From the NCBI RefSeq assembly GCF_010728925.1, contig NZ_AP022608.1, positions 1,984,001 to 2,048,000 on the forward strand: DNA of 64,000 nt, written 5' to 3'. The notes beneath the pieces are model-generated. The model was not told the DNA's origin, did no database searches, and saw only the letters and a program-made list of their open reading frames with translations. The stretch is from Mycolicibacterium gadium (lineage in GTDB: Bacteria > Actinomycetota > Actinomycetes > Mycobacteriales > Mycobacteriaceae). The stretch's first letter is position 1, and each line of letters begins with the position of its first letter. Shown piece by piece: positions 63,308 through 64,000 of the stretch. The position numbers and the translations under genes are program-made.

Positions 63308-64000
63308 TCACTGCTTGGCTTTGGGCTTCGCCTGCGCAGCCTTGAACATGTCCGCCAGCGCAGGATCGACATTCTTGTAGTCGTTGCGCGCGATGGTGCC
63401 GTCACGGCCTTCGACGATGTCGTAACCCAACCGGAGGTCTTTGTTCTCCATGTGGAAGTATTCGCGGCCGATCGGCAACCGCCGATCCTCGCGCGGTACC
63501 TCCATCCACGCGCGCAGGAAGCAACGGGCCTTCTTCGGATCATTGCTGCTGACGAAGTCCGATCGCGAGTGGCACATGGCGAAGTTGTTGGCGACCGCCG
63601 CTTCACCGGATTCGAGCCGGAACTCGACCTGCTGCTCGACGAGGATGTTGCGCAGCAGTTCGATGGCCTCCTCCTGCTTCGGGGTGAATTCGCGGCCGAT
63701 GGTCTTCATGGCAGGCAAGATGCTGCTGTAGGTGAAGTTGATACAGATGCGCCCATCGATCTGCGAGAACACCGGTACGTCATACGGCGTGACGTCGGGT
63801 TGGTCATCGGGTTGTTCGCTGCGGCGGTGGTGCGGGAAGCCCTGGTACAGCACGTCGAGCAGATCCGGGCGTTCGGCGAGGATCCGGTTGTGCGCCGCTG
63901 GGCCACTTGCGAACTGGCTTTCGCCGCCCTCGGCCGCCGGATAGACGCACAGCAGAGAGAGGATGTCGGCGGCATCGTTGTGCATCGCCAATTCCGCGCG
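63308..64000 (-). CDS. TauD/TfdA-like dioxygenase, C-terminal part (5' end outside window)
   Basis: The frame is open through the last base, so the N-terminus lies beyond the window. The Fe(II) facial triad is visible: His-x-Asp in AMHNDAAD near the window end, and the distal His in FAMCHSRSDF, with the 2-oxoglutarate Arg in RCFLRAWM. A C-terminal Lys/Ala-rich tail follows. It hydroxylates a small organic substrate using 2-oxoglutarate and O2. Same strand as the hydroxyacid dehydrogenase and enoyl-CoA hydratase, 28 bp apart. Confidence 0.85.
   Translation of the reverse strand, partial: RAELAMHNDAADILSLLCVYPAAEGGESQFASGPAAHNRILAERPDLLDVLYQGFPHHRRSEQPDDQPDVTPYDVPVFSQIDGRICINFTYSSILPAMKTIGREFTPKQEEAIELLRNILVEQQVEFRLESGEAAVANNFAMCHSRSDFVSSNDPKKARCFLRAWMEVPREDRRLPIGREYFHMENKDLRLGYDIVEGRDGTIARNDYKNVDPALADMFKAAQAKPKAKQ

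Overview
The window comes from a high-GC actinobacterium, almost certainly a Mycobacterium or Mycolicibacterium. The evidence is gene content: a CYP144-type P450 with a divergent TetR gene, the second mycobactin locus (mbtL-mbtM-mbtN and mbtK), pgm beside a crcB pair, many fadE/fadD/enoyl-CoA hydratase genes, F420-type LLM oxidoreductases, and frequent GTG/TTG starts with 4-bp ATGA/GTGA overlaps. Accessory and decayed genes beside core mycobacterial ones suggest an environmental, fast-growing type. All identifications were made by eye from sequence; no database search was run.

Layout. 1-5.0 kb: 3' part of a PAS-GGDEF diguanylate cyclase, a heteromeric-type acyl-CoA dehydrogenase pair, a DMT exporter, two overlapping TetR genes. 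5.0-10.1 kb: CYP144-like P450 with a TCTCACG repeat region, a Rieske oxygenase/DapB-like operon, and a divergent nitronate monooxygenase. 10.1-16.4 kb: Thr-rich secreted protein, FAD/NADH dehydrogenase, SPFH-like lipoprotein, HhH mini-protein, RNase HI, GH6 glycosidase, a Cys/His mini-protein. 16.5-19.6 kb: two tandem paralogous membrane proteins of unknown function, then a decayed adenylyl cyclase gene. 19.7-25.6 kb: SDR, a coiled-coil/membrane protein pair, an NlpC/P60-like secreted protein and a membrane Ser/Thr kinase with a DFN motif. 25.9-31.9 kb: TetR, COQ4-like protein, tRNA-Ala(GGC), MFS exporter, phosphoglucomutase, universal stress protein, and crcB1-crcB2 behind a fluoride-riboswitch-like leader.

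32.1-36.6 kb: mbtL-mbtM-mbtN on the plus strand converging on a YceI-like gene and mbtK on the minus strand, with IdeR-like boxes at both outer ends. 36.6-40 kb: LLM oxidoreductase, a proteasome-type Ntn hydrolase, small proteins, and a TetR/SRPBCC pair with a palindrome over the start codon. 40-45.8 kb: large secreted DUF1214-like protein with a 9-bp tandem repeat, patatin, frameshifted FAD monooxygenase, aldehyde dehydrogenase fragment. 45.8-49.9 kb: GlcNAc PTS module, nagE divergent from crr-nagB-nagA.

49.9-64 kb is a dense lipid- or ring-catabolism island: a six-gene minus-strand operon (DapB-like, nitroreductase, SDR-like, SDR, LLM, FadD), a plus-strand enoyl-CoA hydratase/thioesterase pair, two acyl-CoA dehydrogenases (one frameshifted), TetR, amidohydrolase, a second enoyl-CoA hydratase, a 2-hydroxyacid dehydrogenase and a TauD-like oxygenase cut by the window end. 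Three sites of the form GRGAA-N6-TTCT lie at its divergent promoters and beside its TetR gene, so the island may be one regulon degrading an unidentified substrate. This island and the kinase/coiled-coil region are the best candidates for undescribed biology here.
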